DNA of 54,805 nt from Ophiocordyceps camponoti-saundersi (nom. inval.) (GCA_003339415.1 PDHQ01000238.1:1-54805); one strand, 5' to 3'; shown: positions 1 to 13,337, counted from the stretch's first letter. The notes: generated by a model from the sequence alone, not told the origin. Numbers and translations are program-made.

Positions 1-116
1 CCCTTTTCTTCCCCGGGGGGTTAGCCTCGTTTTCCCCCCCCCGCCCCCCCCCCCCCCCCCGCTTTTCCCCCCCCCCCCCCCCCCCCCCGTCCCCCCTCCC
101 TCCCTCCCTCTCCAAA
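1..116. repeat. C-rich homopolymer tract at window start
   Basis: Long runs of C broken by single G or short T runs, then CCCT repeats. The pattern resembles degraded base calling at a contig end as much as real sequence. Confidence 0.7.
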
Positions 117-1311
117 AAGCACATCGCCGACTCCCCTGCCAGCCAATGATATGGGGAGGACTGGTCAGCGCCCATTGGCTCCGACGGATGCGTGATATTT
201 GCACACCGTCGTGAAAAAGCGTCTATCTGTACATACCTACATTCATATGTACACTCATCCCGGTGACCATGTGGGAGAAATTTCATTACGGATTACGGAT
301 CACTATCAGATATGTATTTTCTTCTCGCTGTTATTAGTAGGGGGTAGCCGGTGGATGCTGGGACTCGCGACTCGGGACTCCATCAGGATCCACCATCGTC
401 AAGTGAGATGATGAATTGCGAAACGAATCTCGCCTTCTTCTCTTGCATGATTGACCGCCCCTGTAAGAGGAGTTTTTTTTTTTTTTCCTTTCCATTTCTC
501 TCCGTAATTCTCCTTTCATATATCCGTATATAATATATGCATGTATGAATGAATGCATGTGTGTAATCCTGTGTGTGTGTGTGTGTGTCAGACAACCAGA
601 CCCATTTCGTATGTACATACGTGCTACTGCTACATACTGTTGGCCCCTGATGCGAATAACTTCATCTCTACCCGCCTCATCTTGGCTCTCATTCTCCGCT
701 CCGGCCCGGAATAGACTCAACTACCTCTACCTGCGGATGCCAAATTACCTTGCGTACAGACAGGTATCCATAGAGAAACCCGACAAAGACAGTCAGCCCG
801 GCATCGACACTCGTCCGGCCCGTGTGTTGTTCCCCCCCCCCCGCATCCGCGGCTCCGAAGCCCGGTACTTGGTTTCGCAATCGGCGGTTCCGCGGCAACG
901 GATGACTTGTACTTCCCCCCCTATCACGGTCGCATGAAGGAAAGCCCATGATGCGATTCCGGCCCCGTTGGTCCCGCTTTCTCACTGTCATGGACTCTAA
1001 TCTGTCTGTCTGTATTCCTCTTTTCCTCGGCCGGGTCAGCGGCAGACGAGCGTGACAGAACTATGATGCCGAGATGTGTAATCCGTATAGTCCTAGCAGA
1101 CACGCCCCCCCCCCCCTCCCCTAACAACATCATCATCATCAACACACCCCCGTTCCACACGGCAGAGTCAAGGTCAAGTCTGGTTGATCGCCTCGCTGAC
1201 TGAGCCGTGAGCAAGCAAGCAAGCAAGATAAGTCACCGGGACACTGTTATTCGTTCTTCTCTCGGACTGTCTCGGCACGTGCTGCCTTTGCTCACTCGAT
1301 CTCCTCTCCTC

Positions 1312-1342
<31 letters not shown>

Positions 1343-4300
1343 TTTTTTTTCAACTCTCTTATTTATTTCTTTCACATCCTTGTCAAGCCTCTCTCATCCA
1401 CCCCAGGATTCTGAACCCCCTTTCCCCCGGTCTCATGCCCGCGTAACGGACCAATCCCCCGGGCCTGTAGTGCACAGGAAGCACCGCACTGCATAAATAG
1501 TTCGATGCCTTATTGTCCAAGAGGGAGGTCTCCTGCACACCACCATCTTTCTTTCCCCTCTGTTGCTTCTACTACGCCATACCGAATCCGTGCCTCGTGT
1601 GCCGTCCTCAACACACGCCCTATTTCGGTTTTTGGGGGGGGGGGGGGGGGTTTATTTACATACGTATTGTGTAGGGTAACTGAGCAAACATGAGAGGGTA
1701 GGCTGATAGGTAGGTAGGTAGGCAAGTAGGCATCCATCTATACCACACATTCATACATAGTTCTCCTTTAAAAACCTACCTATAGGCAGCGCAGCATCAC
1801 CTGCCTCGTTATGCGCCGGACGGCAGTGGCGTTCCCGCTGCAGTCATCCGTCTATCTGGCACAGCTTTCAGGCCGCGCGACTCGGGCTGCCGTGCCGCCT
1901 GTTCGGAGCCCTTGCCCGTACTTTTCCGCCTCGGACCCCCCCAATGCTACTCTGCCTGCACTGTAAAAGCGAGTACTTGTCTGTATACGTCCGTACATTG
2001 GATGCGTATGTACAGACGGAATATGCTGCTGGCCCCGTGCCACAAGCGAGACCCTGATCCAGTCTCTCGGGAGCAGCACCTTGAGTTTGTCAATCTGTCT
2101 CCATATTCATCTCTTTATTTCCGTGCCCCCATCTCTGTCAACCCCCCCCCCCCCCTGTCTTCTTCTATCTTCGCTACGTAGGTTGGTATGTGACTGCGCG
2201 CCCGTTCGTCGGGTCGAGCCGGTGCGCGGCGCCGCAGCTCGTCCGTCAATAACTGTGGTTTGGAGTTGGTTGCAGCCAAAGTATACGATACTAGAATTCC
2301 CGTCACCAGCCCTACGAGCCGGCTCCACCGAAGACTTGTCCCAAGTTCTTTTCAGCATATTTTCTGCGGAGGAAAGACTAAAGAGTCAAGTATTTTTCTA
2401 TATATAGCCTTTGGAGAAACCATATCCCCGCAGTATTCATTACATACATGATACATACACACATGTGCTGCATAAAGCCACACGTATTATCCGTACAACG
2501 TCTATTTATTCCCCCCCACGTGCCCATCTTCACAAAATCCCCCCATGTGGCGTCGCGACGTCCGTCGCAACCCTTTGCAGAAAGAAAAACAACGGCCCAC
2601 CGTCCCTGCGTCTCGTGCGTCTCGACCGGGGCGTCGGAGAAGAAGGAGAAAGAGGAAAGAGAAGAAGAAGATTCGGTTTAGATGAACGATACGGATGATG
2701 CCCATCATTCCGTACATACGGTCATGTGCGTAGGTATGTATGTACGGACGTATCTACCATCTATCAATGTCATCTTATTATTGAGATTCTACCAATATTC
2801 CGCCCAATCTGGCACCTGCTTATTCGCATGGAGCAGGGAAAATATGCCACGTCGTGGAGGAGAAAAGGGGGGGGAGGGAGGGGACGGGAAATATCCAACA
2901 TCAGAAAAAAAGCAGGGAATTCAGGATCAGGAGAGAGAAAGGAGAGAGAAGGAAGGGACAAAAAAAGGAAACAACAATAAAACAAGGAATCACGACAATA
3001 AAATAAGCCATTTTCTAGCAAAACGTTCGAGAACCGTCCTCCTTGCCGCCGGTTTCCCCCCCCATCCCATGGGAACCCCGGCCCGTAAGGATGGATACCT
3101 TCCCGCCAAGAGAGGAGCTTCCACACCATGATACCACCATGTTGACTCGTAGGGCTGTGAGCACGGCCGGCGTCATCTGAACGTTTGAGCATTGTCAAGC
3201 ATCGGCGCCCACGAACGTTGACAGCCCGTCGTTGAACGGCACAGAGAGGCTATCCGGCTAGGTACCTAATGCCACGCCTCCCCAACGTATCCGTAAAGGC
3301 GGGAATTTTGATCTATGTATGTATGTATGTGGTACGGGGGATACCTACCAGGTAAGGAGTCAGGAGTATGTACGGAACGTGTATCCAGACGATGTCCATT
3401 AGTTCCCTGTACGGATATGTAGGTATGTAGATATATAAGGGGTAGAAGAATACCTGCCTACTTGTTCGTACACCTACAACTTACCTGCCTCCTTACCAGC
3501 TCCCAGACTTGTCAATATATCCGTACATACGTGAGGCCAGCGGATGAATACCTCTCTTGCAGTGAGCTGCAGACATACGTCCGTACATACCATACATATC
3601 TACCTACCTATAGGCTACAGACGTACAGTACGGACGTTAGAGCTCTCCTCGCCCATCCCTACCTACTCCGTACATACTACATGCATACCACCCAGGTAAG
3701 TACCTAGGTAGGCAGATACTCCCATCATCCATGCGAGTATGCGAATATATACAGGTACTGCCTCTCTTGTACGACCTTGCATGCACGTATTTATACATAC
3801 ATCTTCCAATACATATTCGTACACTCATAATACATGCCTGCCTGCCCGTCTTCGTCCTCCCATGCATGCACATGCATCTCCTTGCCGTAGCGTCAACCGT
3901 CGTCGCCGCCTCCGAAGAGGCCTCCATCCTTAGGGACCTACCATGTATCCGTACACGTATGTACAGTATTGCCGCAGTCCGTTACAAACGGCACGACTGG
4001 GCAAGTTGGCAGCAGCAGCCAAAACCTCGTCCACTCACTCACACTCTCGCTCACACTCACACACTCATGCTGCAAAACTCGGTAGATGGGGCCTCCTCCC
4101 CTTTCTCACCCCAAACCAGCAAAGTCGTATGGGATATACCAAACATCTCCTTACTCGACGACACCTTCGGCCTCGCCGAGCCCACCCTTCTGTTCCCTTC
4201 TTGGTTCCCGTCGCTCTCTTTCTTGCCATCATCCTCCTGTTCGCGTCAAGGTGCCTCCTTGCTCGGTTTCAACTCCTTCTCGTTGGCTTCCAGGGGTATC

Positions 4301-4484
4301 ATCGTCGTGGAGATGCCTTTGAGACAGGGGCGCAGATCTGGCCCGGACATTTGGGTTCAACCACTTCCTATTCGCACAGCTTGTTATCCGTCATCACCCC
4401 TCTGGAGAGCCGAAATGGGGGCCACGAGGGACGATCACCGCACGGAAGGGCAGATCACCGGTGCCCGTCGCATTCTGACGAGTA

Positions 4485-4521
<37 letters not shown>
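4485..4521 (+). repeat. Poly-G tract, 37 nt
   Basis: Uninterrupted run of 37 G on the + strand in gene-free DNA, followed from about 4546 by GT dinucleotide repeats. It has strong G-quadruplex potential, and its length is unreliable in short-read assemblies. Confidence 0.9.
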
Positions 4522-4522
<1 letters not shown>

Positions 4523-5133
4523 GGACGTTGTGTGTGAGTACTCCGTATGTGTGTGTGTGTGTTGTGTGTGTGTGTATTGCTGCTCCTCGCCTTGCTTTTT
4601 TCTCTAGTTCTCTCTCTCCTGCTTCTACAATTCGTATCCGTGCTCCGTATTTTTCTTGTTCGGAAACAAGTGTGGATAGCAGCAGCATGCCATCATCCTT
4701 TGCCGTGCCGTGCCTTGGATCGTTGCCTTCGTCCAGGTCATGAGTAATGGACATCCCAGCGTCATCAGTCATCGAGGTGCGAGGTGCGAGGTGCCGCTGA
4801 CGCAGACTGACGCTTTGGGCTTCCCAAGTTTCACCTTCATTGGCATACCGACATCTCTGTCTTGTCTTTGGACCCACGACATTGGGGCCCCCTATACTCC
4901 GTGGCTCGCGAGAAGGCCGACTCGGCTCTCGCTAGCTCAACCGGTCTGTCGAGGCCAGGGCCGTCATTGGCGTGCTCTCCATGGCATGGTATCCATGACC
5001 TCAAGCCGTGTCTCGTCGCCCATTCTAGATGCCCCCATTGCCAGACTCGTCGATTTGGTCGTGTCTCACCTGTCGTCTCTCTTCTCATGCTCTCGACTGT
5101 CGACCGCCTAGTTGTCACATCTCCATCCCTACT

Positions 5134-5159
<26 letters not shown>
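5134..5159. repeat. CT dinucleotide microsatellite
   Basis: About 13 CT units, followed by imperfect CT/CTCA and a pyrimidine-rich stretch to about 5210. It resembles the CT-rich leaders of fungal promoters, but no convincing ORF follows. Confidence 0.85.
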
Positions 5160-5165
<6 letters not shown>

Positions 5166-7663
5166 ACTCTCTCTTTCTCTTTTCCCCTCTCTCTGAGTTC
5201 CCCCCCCCCAGTCGTCCCGCTCGTTTCTTTGCAACGTCTCGTCAGTCCGTCAAGCTCGGATCTCGGGCCATCTGTAGCAAAGACCATTTGGCGCTGGGGC
5301 CTTCACGCCTCGTAGGGCTCGGAAGGCGCCTGCGGAACCCTCGTTTCATATCATGCACACCACCCTCATATACCATGCCTCGCGTACAAATACAATGCGC
5401 CACTCTATCGGGCTCCCGCTGGTCTCTTTCGGGTGGCCTCTGCGAAATGTGACGACGTGGAGCTCCCAAGAGAGGCGACTCGCGACGAGAGCATCGTGAG
5501 CCATGTCCTTGATGAGGTTGACAGCAGAGACACGTGCGACCGGATGGCGGCACGGCCATCAATCCTGAGCGAGGGTGAGAAGCACACGCCTCCCCCTGCC
5601 AGAGTTGCATCGCCTTCAGCACGTCCAGGGTTCCCAGCCTCTGCACGAGATGCAAGCGAGGCCAAACGAGGGGACATTCCCACATAAACTTGTTGTTTAT
5701 CGCCATGCCACTGGCGTCAGCGTCGCACTGACTGTTTTCCTTTGGCATGCAGATGCTGTATATGTACGGAGTATCCGTATGTATACAAGCAATGTGAAGA
5801 ACACACAGCCTGTCTGACTGGTGCCATCGTTGTATCTTTACCCCGACTTCTCCTATTGTCGACGTAAATATGTATGCAGAGCGTGAGGGAGGGAAGAGGG
5901 AAAAAGAGGCCGTGGTCTCCTGATTCTCTGCCCACGTCATGACGACGATGACAACAACAACCTGTGCCGAGCCGCATTTGTATCTCGTAACCTGCGAGGC
6001 GTAAAGTGAAGCCCGATGAAGCCCGCCGTCGGGGACCTCGAGATGTATGGGCGGAGTATGCATATACATTGAGTACGTGCATGCATCTGCATGTCTCTGT
6101 ACTGCCCAAAATCAGTGCACCGCCCGTGAGTCTTCGCTCGCCAGGAACAGAGCGCCGGGGCTTGGTTTCGGACGTGCGGAGAAGCAAGACCTTTGTCTCC
6201 CGGCGCAAAGTCCAGTCTCCAGGAAGCTCTATCGGATCCGCGTGGCTTTGCCTACCTCCCAATCGAGACGAGCCCCCCTCCTTGTGCTTCCGACGGCCGT
6301 GCAGCACCCCCTGCTAGCCAAGAGGATGGCCAGCATTGAGCCTCATGAGCGTGACTTGGGGCGAATTTCCGGCTTCTGGTAAACGTTGCAGTGTGATGAA
6401 TCTCCGCATGCATCCCATAATATCGTCCCCACGACATGACGGAGCCATTTCCGCAAACTCGCAGCCACCGCCTCTGTATCACCTTGGCCGACGGCTTCGG
6501 AGCCATATCGCTCCAAAGGCTCCTTCCGGTGAGACTCGGTCGGCCGTGAATGAGATCGAGGCCGGCCGTGACGGCGTCGGGCGACATTTCGCACCAGGCA
6601 GCCAAGGCCTGGTTGCCTCGGCGTCAAGTTCCCGACGTCGCACCGCATGTAGGCCGTCGGTCCAATGAGCGTCCAGAAAATTTGGTCCTCGAGTCAGCGC
6701 CGCGTCACACCATGACGTGAGTGTACTGCTCGACCAACACGTCGGTGAGTCGAGCTGCCCTGACAGCTCCCATGCCGGCCATCCCGATGCCACCTGCGAG
6801 GTTCTCGTCTGGGGCCGTCGTTCATCGGCCGGAGGCTCGAAATTCACCGGTCACACCGAAATGCTTTGGCTTCTCCTTGTCTGTTGACGGGGAGCACGAA
6901 CTGTCTGTCCCCGATCTCGACGTTCCTCAACATGATTCGGGGACAATTTCCAGCATGGATGGCCTTGGGAGGCTGGCGATATTTTTAGTCAAGACGTGTA
7001 ACAAGAAGAGCTGCACGTTGCGCTTGGCAAAGCCATCGATGAGAAGAGGCTGCTGAAAGAGACATGTCCGGCGACTCTTTGCCTGCGGTTGCCGTGGCTC
7101 ATGAGCGCCTCATAGATGCAATCACGGAGTTGGCCTCATCTTAGAACGGGGTGATTGAAGTTTAGCTGACTGAACGGAAGGGAAGCACGTCGGAGATTAA
7201 CAGGCTGAGCTGTCTATGAACTCGACTTAGGGAGAAGCTCGTATTCCAATGTATGAGTCCAAACATAGAACACACGTTCGGTCGACGATGTTGAGTGCCT
7301 ACCCAGATATGCACGTGATTGAGCCTTCCGCGAAAGCCGTCATCACGTGCCTGCGTCTTACCTACCAAGGTCGGTAGGCCGTTACGAGACGCCATGCTTA
7401 TCTTATCGCGCCCTTGAACGCTAACGTGGCATCAACCCAAAACGATCGAAACCTCAACGCCCAACTGCCAGACTTGCAGGCCGTCAAAGGCTCCAAGCCC
7501 GCGTATATCTCGGACGCAGGAGCAGAGCACGAAAAGAAACAAGAGGATCGCGCGAACAGGAACAAAGTACTCGACCGACGGGACCGACGAGCTCGAATCA
7601 CGGGATGTAGGAGAGGGCCCTATCCTTTCTACCCGGTCTCGAAGCTCCGTTATCTGGCCCTCC

Positions 7664-10248
7664 ATGCTGAAGATGCGGCTCGGCTGGTACGCCGGGGTAA
7701 GTGTGCGCCATGAGGGCGCTCTGAGGCCCTTATTGAGTAAATGTTGGCTGACCAAGGTTCCAGGTCTCCACGGCCCTCGCGGGCGGTGTCGTCGTTTCTG
7801 CCTTTCTGCAGCGCGCCAACTTTTACTCGGCCATGGTGTATCTCGCTCAGAGCAACTTTTGCTTGTTGGTACGTTGTTACTTCCTTCTCTCTCTGTCTGA
7901 TCAGGCCGCTGACAAGTTTCTTCACTCGCAAGGCTCTGGTCAACTTCTCGCTCCTGCTCTACAGCAGCTTCATTTACAGTTTGACGCGTCTGTGCTTCGG
8001 CACGCTGCGGGCTGTCGAAGTGGAACAGCTCACCGAGAGAGCTTGGTTCGCCATAACGGAAACGTGCCTCGCCATGACTATATTCAGGGAAGAGATAGGA
8101 GCCTGGTTCCTGGTCATGTTCACGGCGCTGGTGACGGGCAAGGTCTGGGGCTGGATTGGCGATGGCCGAGTCGAGTTTCTTGAACAGCAGCCACCGCCAA
8201 ATCCGCGGCTCTTCCACATACGACTCAGCATCTCCCTCTCCATGAGCATTCTGTATGACCTCTGGATACTGCAGTACTCGGTTCAAAACGTCATCCAACA
8301 GGCACGCCCAAACATGATGGTCATGTTTCTTTTCGAATTCGCGGTGCTGGCCACTTGTTCCTGGCGCACCGGTGCACGTTATGTACTCGTCCTGGCAGAA
8401 CAACAGATCATCAAGACGCAGACTCGAAAGCGGCTAATGGAGAGGAGACAAGAGGTTAGGGAGCAGCGGGAGGCGATGTTACGACAGCGCGAGCAGGCCG
8501 CCGCCGCGGGTGAAGATACGCCTGCCAACAACGAGCCTTTGCCGAGCGAAGACGACGTCGATGAGATGGACATCGAAGTCCCTGGCTGGGCTGCCAAGGG
8601 AGAATGGGTGCTCTGGCTCGATCTTTTCAGTGGTATGGCAAATCCTTGTATCCCGTTGAGTCTCCGTCGCTAACAGCTGGCAGACATGCTCAAACTAGGC
8701 ATCTACGTGGCCTTTTTCTTCATGCTCCTGATGTTCTACGGCTTACCCATCCACATCATGAGAGATCTTTTTATAACGTCTCGAGATTTCGTCAAGAGGC
8801 TTCATGCCTTATTACGCTACCGACGAGCTATTCAGGAAATGAATCGGTATCCGGACGCGTCCGCCGACGACCTGGCGCAAGAGAATACGTGCATCATCTG
8901 TCGGGAGGAGATGAGGCCGTGGGATCCAGTGGGAAATCCGGGCGCCATTGATCGAGTGCGACCCAAAAAGCTTCCTTGCGGCCACATCCTCCATCTCGGC
9001 TGTCTCAAGAGTTGGCTCGAGCGGCAGCAGGTATGCCCTACTTGTCGGAGCCCCGTGACGGCAGATCGCCCCCGCGGCGGCGGAATTCCAGTCGGAGCCG
9101 CCGGCCTCAGGATACAGTTTGGCGGCCAGCCTAGACCGCAAGGTCAGCTGCAGCCAGCGGACGATGCGCCGCAGGGCCAAGGAGAGGATGGCCCACAACA
9201 GCGAGCCCCGAGAGAAGGGGGAGGGCCTCGCATATTCAACCTCGGTCCTATCCGACTTGGCTTCGGCACCAACGGCCAGCAGGTCCGCGAGCTCGCGCAG
9301 CAATTCGGCGTGCCTCACATTGCCGGGAACCAACAGCCAGCGGTGGTCCGGCCCCAGGAGCCAAGCCAAGCCACGTTGAGCGACAACCTCCAAAGCATCA
9401 GCGACATGATTCAGCAGTCGGAGCAGATGTTGCAAAGAGAGGCGCAACGTTTGCACGGCGCCCAGCAGGAGCTTCAGATCTCCAGCCTGTTGATGGCCGA
9501 GCTGCTGCGACTACAGCAGCGCCGGCAGCAAGGCCAGGACCAGCCTCCGATGGCGCCACCTCACCAGCCCTGGCCGGTGCCTATGAATCTGCCCTTTCCA
9601 CCGGGCCAACAGGTGCCGGTCCCCGCGGCAGGGTTCCAGCCTCCTTTCCCGGGCATACCCATGTTTCCCGGTGCGCCGCCTCGATCGGGCAGTCCGCTCA
9701 TGGCCCGTCTTGGCACTTCGGGGGCAACGGCGCCGATTCCGTCCGGCAGTGCAGACCTTCCTGAGGGATTGTCGCTGCCTCCCGGGTGGTCGATGATGCC
9801 TCTTCAGAGGCTGGACGGCTCCCTGCCGAACCCGGTCGTGCCCCAACCTCAGACGCCTCCGCAAAGCGGCGACGTCGCGATCGGTTCCACCCAAACTGTA
9901 CCCGAACCCCCAGTTCCGACATCCAGCTCTCTCAACCCTGCAGGGGGGCCAGGAGCCGTCATCCCGCCGGACCTTACCGTTCACGAACCCCTGTCGACGG
10001 GAGCAGCCGAGCCGGCTCCGGTGGTGGCGCCCAGTCCCGTACTTCCCAGCTGGGGCGGTTCCTCCCAGCTGTTCGACAACGGCTCCCGCGACGGCCACCC
10101 CGAGCCCGAGCGCCAGCTGGCCCAGCCATCCCAGGGAGCCGGTCCGTCGTCAGCGGATCGGGCCGACGCGGAGGAAGAAGAAGGCTCCTCCTCAAAGGGT
10201 AAGGGCAAGGCGGCTACGGTCGAAGAGGCTTTGAATGAGGATGAGTGA
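7664..10248 (+). CDS. hrd1: HRD1/synoviolin-type ER membrane RING E3 ubiquitin ligase
   Basis: ER-associated degradation ligase that moves misfolded ER proteins to the cytosol and ubiquitinates them with Hrd3 and Der1-type partners (family knowledge). Four exons: 7664-7696, 7764-7868, 7933-8632 and 8684-10248, with phases consistent, giving 800 residues. An ATG at 7673 (start MRLGWYAG) is an equally likely start. Residues 1 to about 330 hold several hydrophobic helices; a RING-H2 finger follows at about 349-400 (CIIC, then CGHILHLGC, then CPTCR). The long C-terminal tail is rich in Pro and Gln, includes a coiled-coil-like helix, and ends acidic and Lys-rich. The exon joins restore the conserved N-terminal helix [16 protein letters not shown], which supports the model. 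Tail-to-tail with the glycogenin gene. Confidence 0.95.
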
Positions 10249-10865
10249 AGGAAGATGACGCATTGTTCTCGATTGTCAGCTTACCGCTTGATGTCCTTTT
10301 TTTTTGCCACGCGCTTCCACAACCCAACCCCAACCCCCCATATTCGACATCCCCTACATCACCTGCACATCGTAAGCGTTGATACAGCGTTTGATTTACA
10401 TCGTGCTATCCCCCCCCTTTTCTCCGCGCGTCCAGTCGAGATAGGAAGAAGTCTCTCTCAAGATCAAAGATATTCACATTGCGCGCTTTTTCAGATTCGA
10501 ATCCCTTGTTGTATGTATGGAGGTATCACGTGCGTGAAGAATGAGACGATGGGCCGATTTTCCATCGCTTCTTACTATTACCTAGGTATGAACTCGAGTA
10601 AACCCTCAGTAAGTCCTTGCACACGACGCTGGTAGCCAAGGGAAAATAAAGGGGGGAAACTAGACGTGCGCTATGCAACGGCCCCTGCAGTATTTGTCAC
10701 ACCGTAAGTGGGTAAGAAGGAAAACTGATGAGGAATAGAGAAGAGAAAAAGGGAGGTGACCAGATCGTGATCTACCTGAAGATGAGGAAAAAAAGAAGAG
10801 AGATGATGGATGATGCTGGCACTCGATGAGTCAAGACCGTGAGAATAAAGGGAAACAAAATCACC
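10249..10865. other. Convergent intergenic region, hrd1 / glycogenin
   Basis: 617 bp between two 3' ends. It holds presumed 3' UTRs, short pyrimidine runs and A-rich stretches. I see no further gene or RNA. Confidence 0.6.
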
Positions 10866-13337
10866 TCAGCCTCTTCCTCTGCTGCCTCCCCCTCGGCTAG
10901 ACAGCAATCCGCCCTGCTGCTGCTGCTGCTGCGGCTGCGAGCTCGAAACGCCGTGAGGTTCTGACCCAAAGGGCAAGGGGCGTAGGGGGATAAGGGAACC
11001 ACGTCTCGTAGAAGGAGACGACGACGACGACGACGACGAATGCTGCGCCCCCTCGGCAGCGGCAAGCTTGCGCAGAATAGCCTCGGACTGTTGCTTCGCG
11101 AGCTTCTGAAGCTGCTCAGCCGGGTCCTTGGGGCGAGCATCCGACGTCAGCCAAGTTGCATGGGCAGTCGGCAGGACCCCAGCGTCTTCCGTGCACACAT
11201 ACCCACTCGGTCTGCAACGGCACGCCCTCGGCCGATGGGACCGGCTGGTCGCCGACGCCGCCGTCCGACTCGTCGCCCCCCCAGTAGGAGACGCGATGGA
11301 CAGGTGCCGGCGTGACGGGGAGGCTCGGCCGTTCGGCTTCCGAGGGAAAGTCCGTCAGTCGCATGGTCTGGGGCCGGAAATCAGGGAGCTTCATGCCGCC
11401 GCCGACGGCCGCGCCCTGGCTCTTGGCTCGACGATGCGTCTTGAGTCCGTCGACATAACGGCCGATCTCCGGCACATCATCCCAGGCGTTGAGTCGCGGG
11501 AACGACGTCCACGGATTCGACGGCGTCACTCTGATGGACGGCGTGACGGGAGACTGCGGTTCGCTCCGCGACGTTGTCGCCGCCCTTTCTTCCCCACTCT
11601 GTTCGCCCTCGGGCTCACCGCCGGTAGGCCGGGTTGCCGGGACCTGAGCGGGCTCTGAAGTCTCGAGCTCCCTGCCGACGAAGGCCCTGGCCGGCTTGGG
11701 CCGGTTTCCCTCCCATGGGAAAATTGGCGGCGGCGACGCTGCAGGGTGAGCCGGTGGCTTCTGGGGGACCGGGTACCACATGTCCCTGGGCGGGCTGGGA
11801 TAGCGGGCGGGGGGCACGAAGGGTTTGGTGTCTTGAGACATTTCGTAGTGTGTTGAGGGGAAATCAATGGCTTCGGGCTTCGAGTTCTGCGGAGGTGGTT
11901 GCCTGAAGCGATCGGGGGATAGTCAGATATGATCGTCTCAAGAAGGCCGTGTTGCGTTTCTTACCTGGACGCATCCCAGGTGCTCATGGGTAAGGCTTCT
12001 GGCCGCTTTTCACTTGTTTGAGTCGGTGGCGGTGGTGGTGGTATTGACGGTGTCTGACTGTAGTGCGGTTCGGAAGCCTGCACACCGCTGACCGCCGTCG
12101 GCCGTGGATCAGCACCGTGGTCTTGCGCGGCCGATGGTTGTGGAATGGATGGGGGAAAGGCTTGGTGCGTCCCCTCTGAGACTTGACGGTCATTCGTGTT
12201 AAAAGCCGGCGCCCTGCGGTCTTGCTGATGAGTATCGCTTGATCCGTGAGAAGTGAAGGCGGGACTCGGCTGATGCTGACGAGACTCGCTCTGCGAAAGC
12301 GGTGCATCTGGAGTATGCTGGGACGAGGTTAGCAGCTCTTCCGCACGCCCTGGAAATAAGCGACCTGGTCATACCTGAGCTCGGTAGTGACGATCGTGAA
12401 CAGCCCACCATCGGCCCACCATCTCATCGTAGGGAGAGGAGCTGCAGGGAGCATCACGGCCTGCGAACCAGGGCTTATTGGGCCCAATAAAGTGAACGGC
12501 GTCGATACTAGACCTGAAGTGGCGATAGGCGGGGAGATATTGATAATGGGCAGAGGGTGTCACGTTGTATGTAAACGGCAGACGGTGGAATGCGCGGCCA
12601 AAGTGCATATTCAAGAGGCCCTGGTCAGCACCGTCAAAGGAGATGCCCCTCTCAGCCATGGCCAACATGGCGTAGAAATCACCGACGTTGGGTTTCAGAA
12701 CCATGACGCCCGAGTTGAACAGATCAGGCCATCCCGTGTCCGGGGCGGCAGCAAAGGCATGGGGCAGGTCGAAGAGCTCATCCGGGGCACGATAGACGAC
12801 GACGTCGGCGTCCATATAGACAATCTTGTCGAACTGCATTTGCTTCCAGAGATTAATCTTGGTAAAGGCGGAATGCAAGTCTGGGCGGTTCATAAGATGA
12901 AGGTTCGCTCCATGATGATTGGAGATTCGCGGCACGGGCAAGATGTAGTCGTAGACGGCCTGGTAAATCTCGAGTTAGTTCGATGAGAGCAGGGACACGC
13001 GCTGGGGAAGATCTTTGTTACCCTGAGTTGAGCTATGGCATTGGCAGAGACAGAGTCGAGAGTGACGAGAACGGCAAGCTTATAGACGGTGCCGGTATCG
13101 CGTAGCGAGTGAGCGAGGACGAGGGCACCTGAAAGAGAGGGAGAGAATGAGTTCTCGTCAGCGAAAGAGGCCACGAAGGAGGCGAAGTTGCCTGTGTATA
13201 TGTATGTCTGTATGCACCTGGGAGATATCCATCGCTGAGAAGAAGCTGGCCGGAAGGGATTAGCAGCCTCGCTCGGGGCAGAGGAAGACAGAACACACCG
13301 TAGCGTAGACGCGCTCGCCATTCGAGTCTCGGGGCAT
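10866..13337 (-). CDS. Glycogenin, GT8 self-glucosylating glycogen primer
   Basis: Starts glycogen by glucosylating itself from UDP-glucose. Exons (minus): 13337-13299, 13245-13218, 13128-13022, 12959-12375, 12317-11965, 11902-11203 and 11126-10866; 690 residues in this model. The GT8 domain spans about residues 8-260, with the metal-binding DAD at 108-110 and a Tyr at about 197 just before YLPAY, where the priming tyrosine sits in animal glycogenin. The start MPRDSNGERVYAT is followed by a 28-nt exon. The C-terminal half is Pro-rich and carries WDASR and NAWDDVPEI segments typical of fungal glycogenins. The last join is uncertain: reading through gives a conserved-looking CVHGRRWGPADCPC segment but then the frame breaks, whereas a 76-nt GTATGT...AAG intron (11202-11127) restores it. 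The tail has poly-Ser and poly-Gln runs. Confidence 0.9.

Larger units (their letters stand above)
1..7663. other. Intergenic / gene-free region, 7.6 kb
   Basis: I find no gene I can support. Positions 1-116 are C/G homopolymer-rich and look like a poor-quality contig end. Simple repeats include (GT)9 at 571-588, a CTC run near 1308-1336, a 37-G run at 4485-4521 followed by GT repeats, and CT repeats at 5134-5159. The first 4 kb are dense in TCCGTAC/GTACGGA and ACATAC words. The stretch 5400-7060 is more GC-rich and has overlapping ORFs on both strands, but every frame breaks and I recognise no domain; it could be a decayed gene. The open frames up to 275 codons here are low-complexity and overlap one another on both strands, so I treat them as chance. 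Confidence 0.6.

Noticed and set aside
1..116. Telomere
   Set aside because: C-rich, but no TTAGGG/CCCTAA array; more likely a low-quality contig end.
3731..4537. Open frame of 268 codons on the + strand
   Set aside because: Cys/Ser/Leu/Pro-rich translation of microsatellites, ends in poly-Gly from the G run, overlaps frames on both strands, no domain.
5242..6069. Open frame of 275 codons on the minus strand
   Set aside because: No recognisable domain, no conserved start, overlaps similar frames on the other strand; probably chance in GC-rich DNA.
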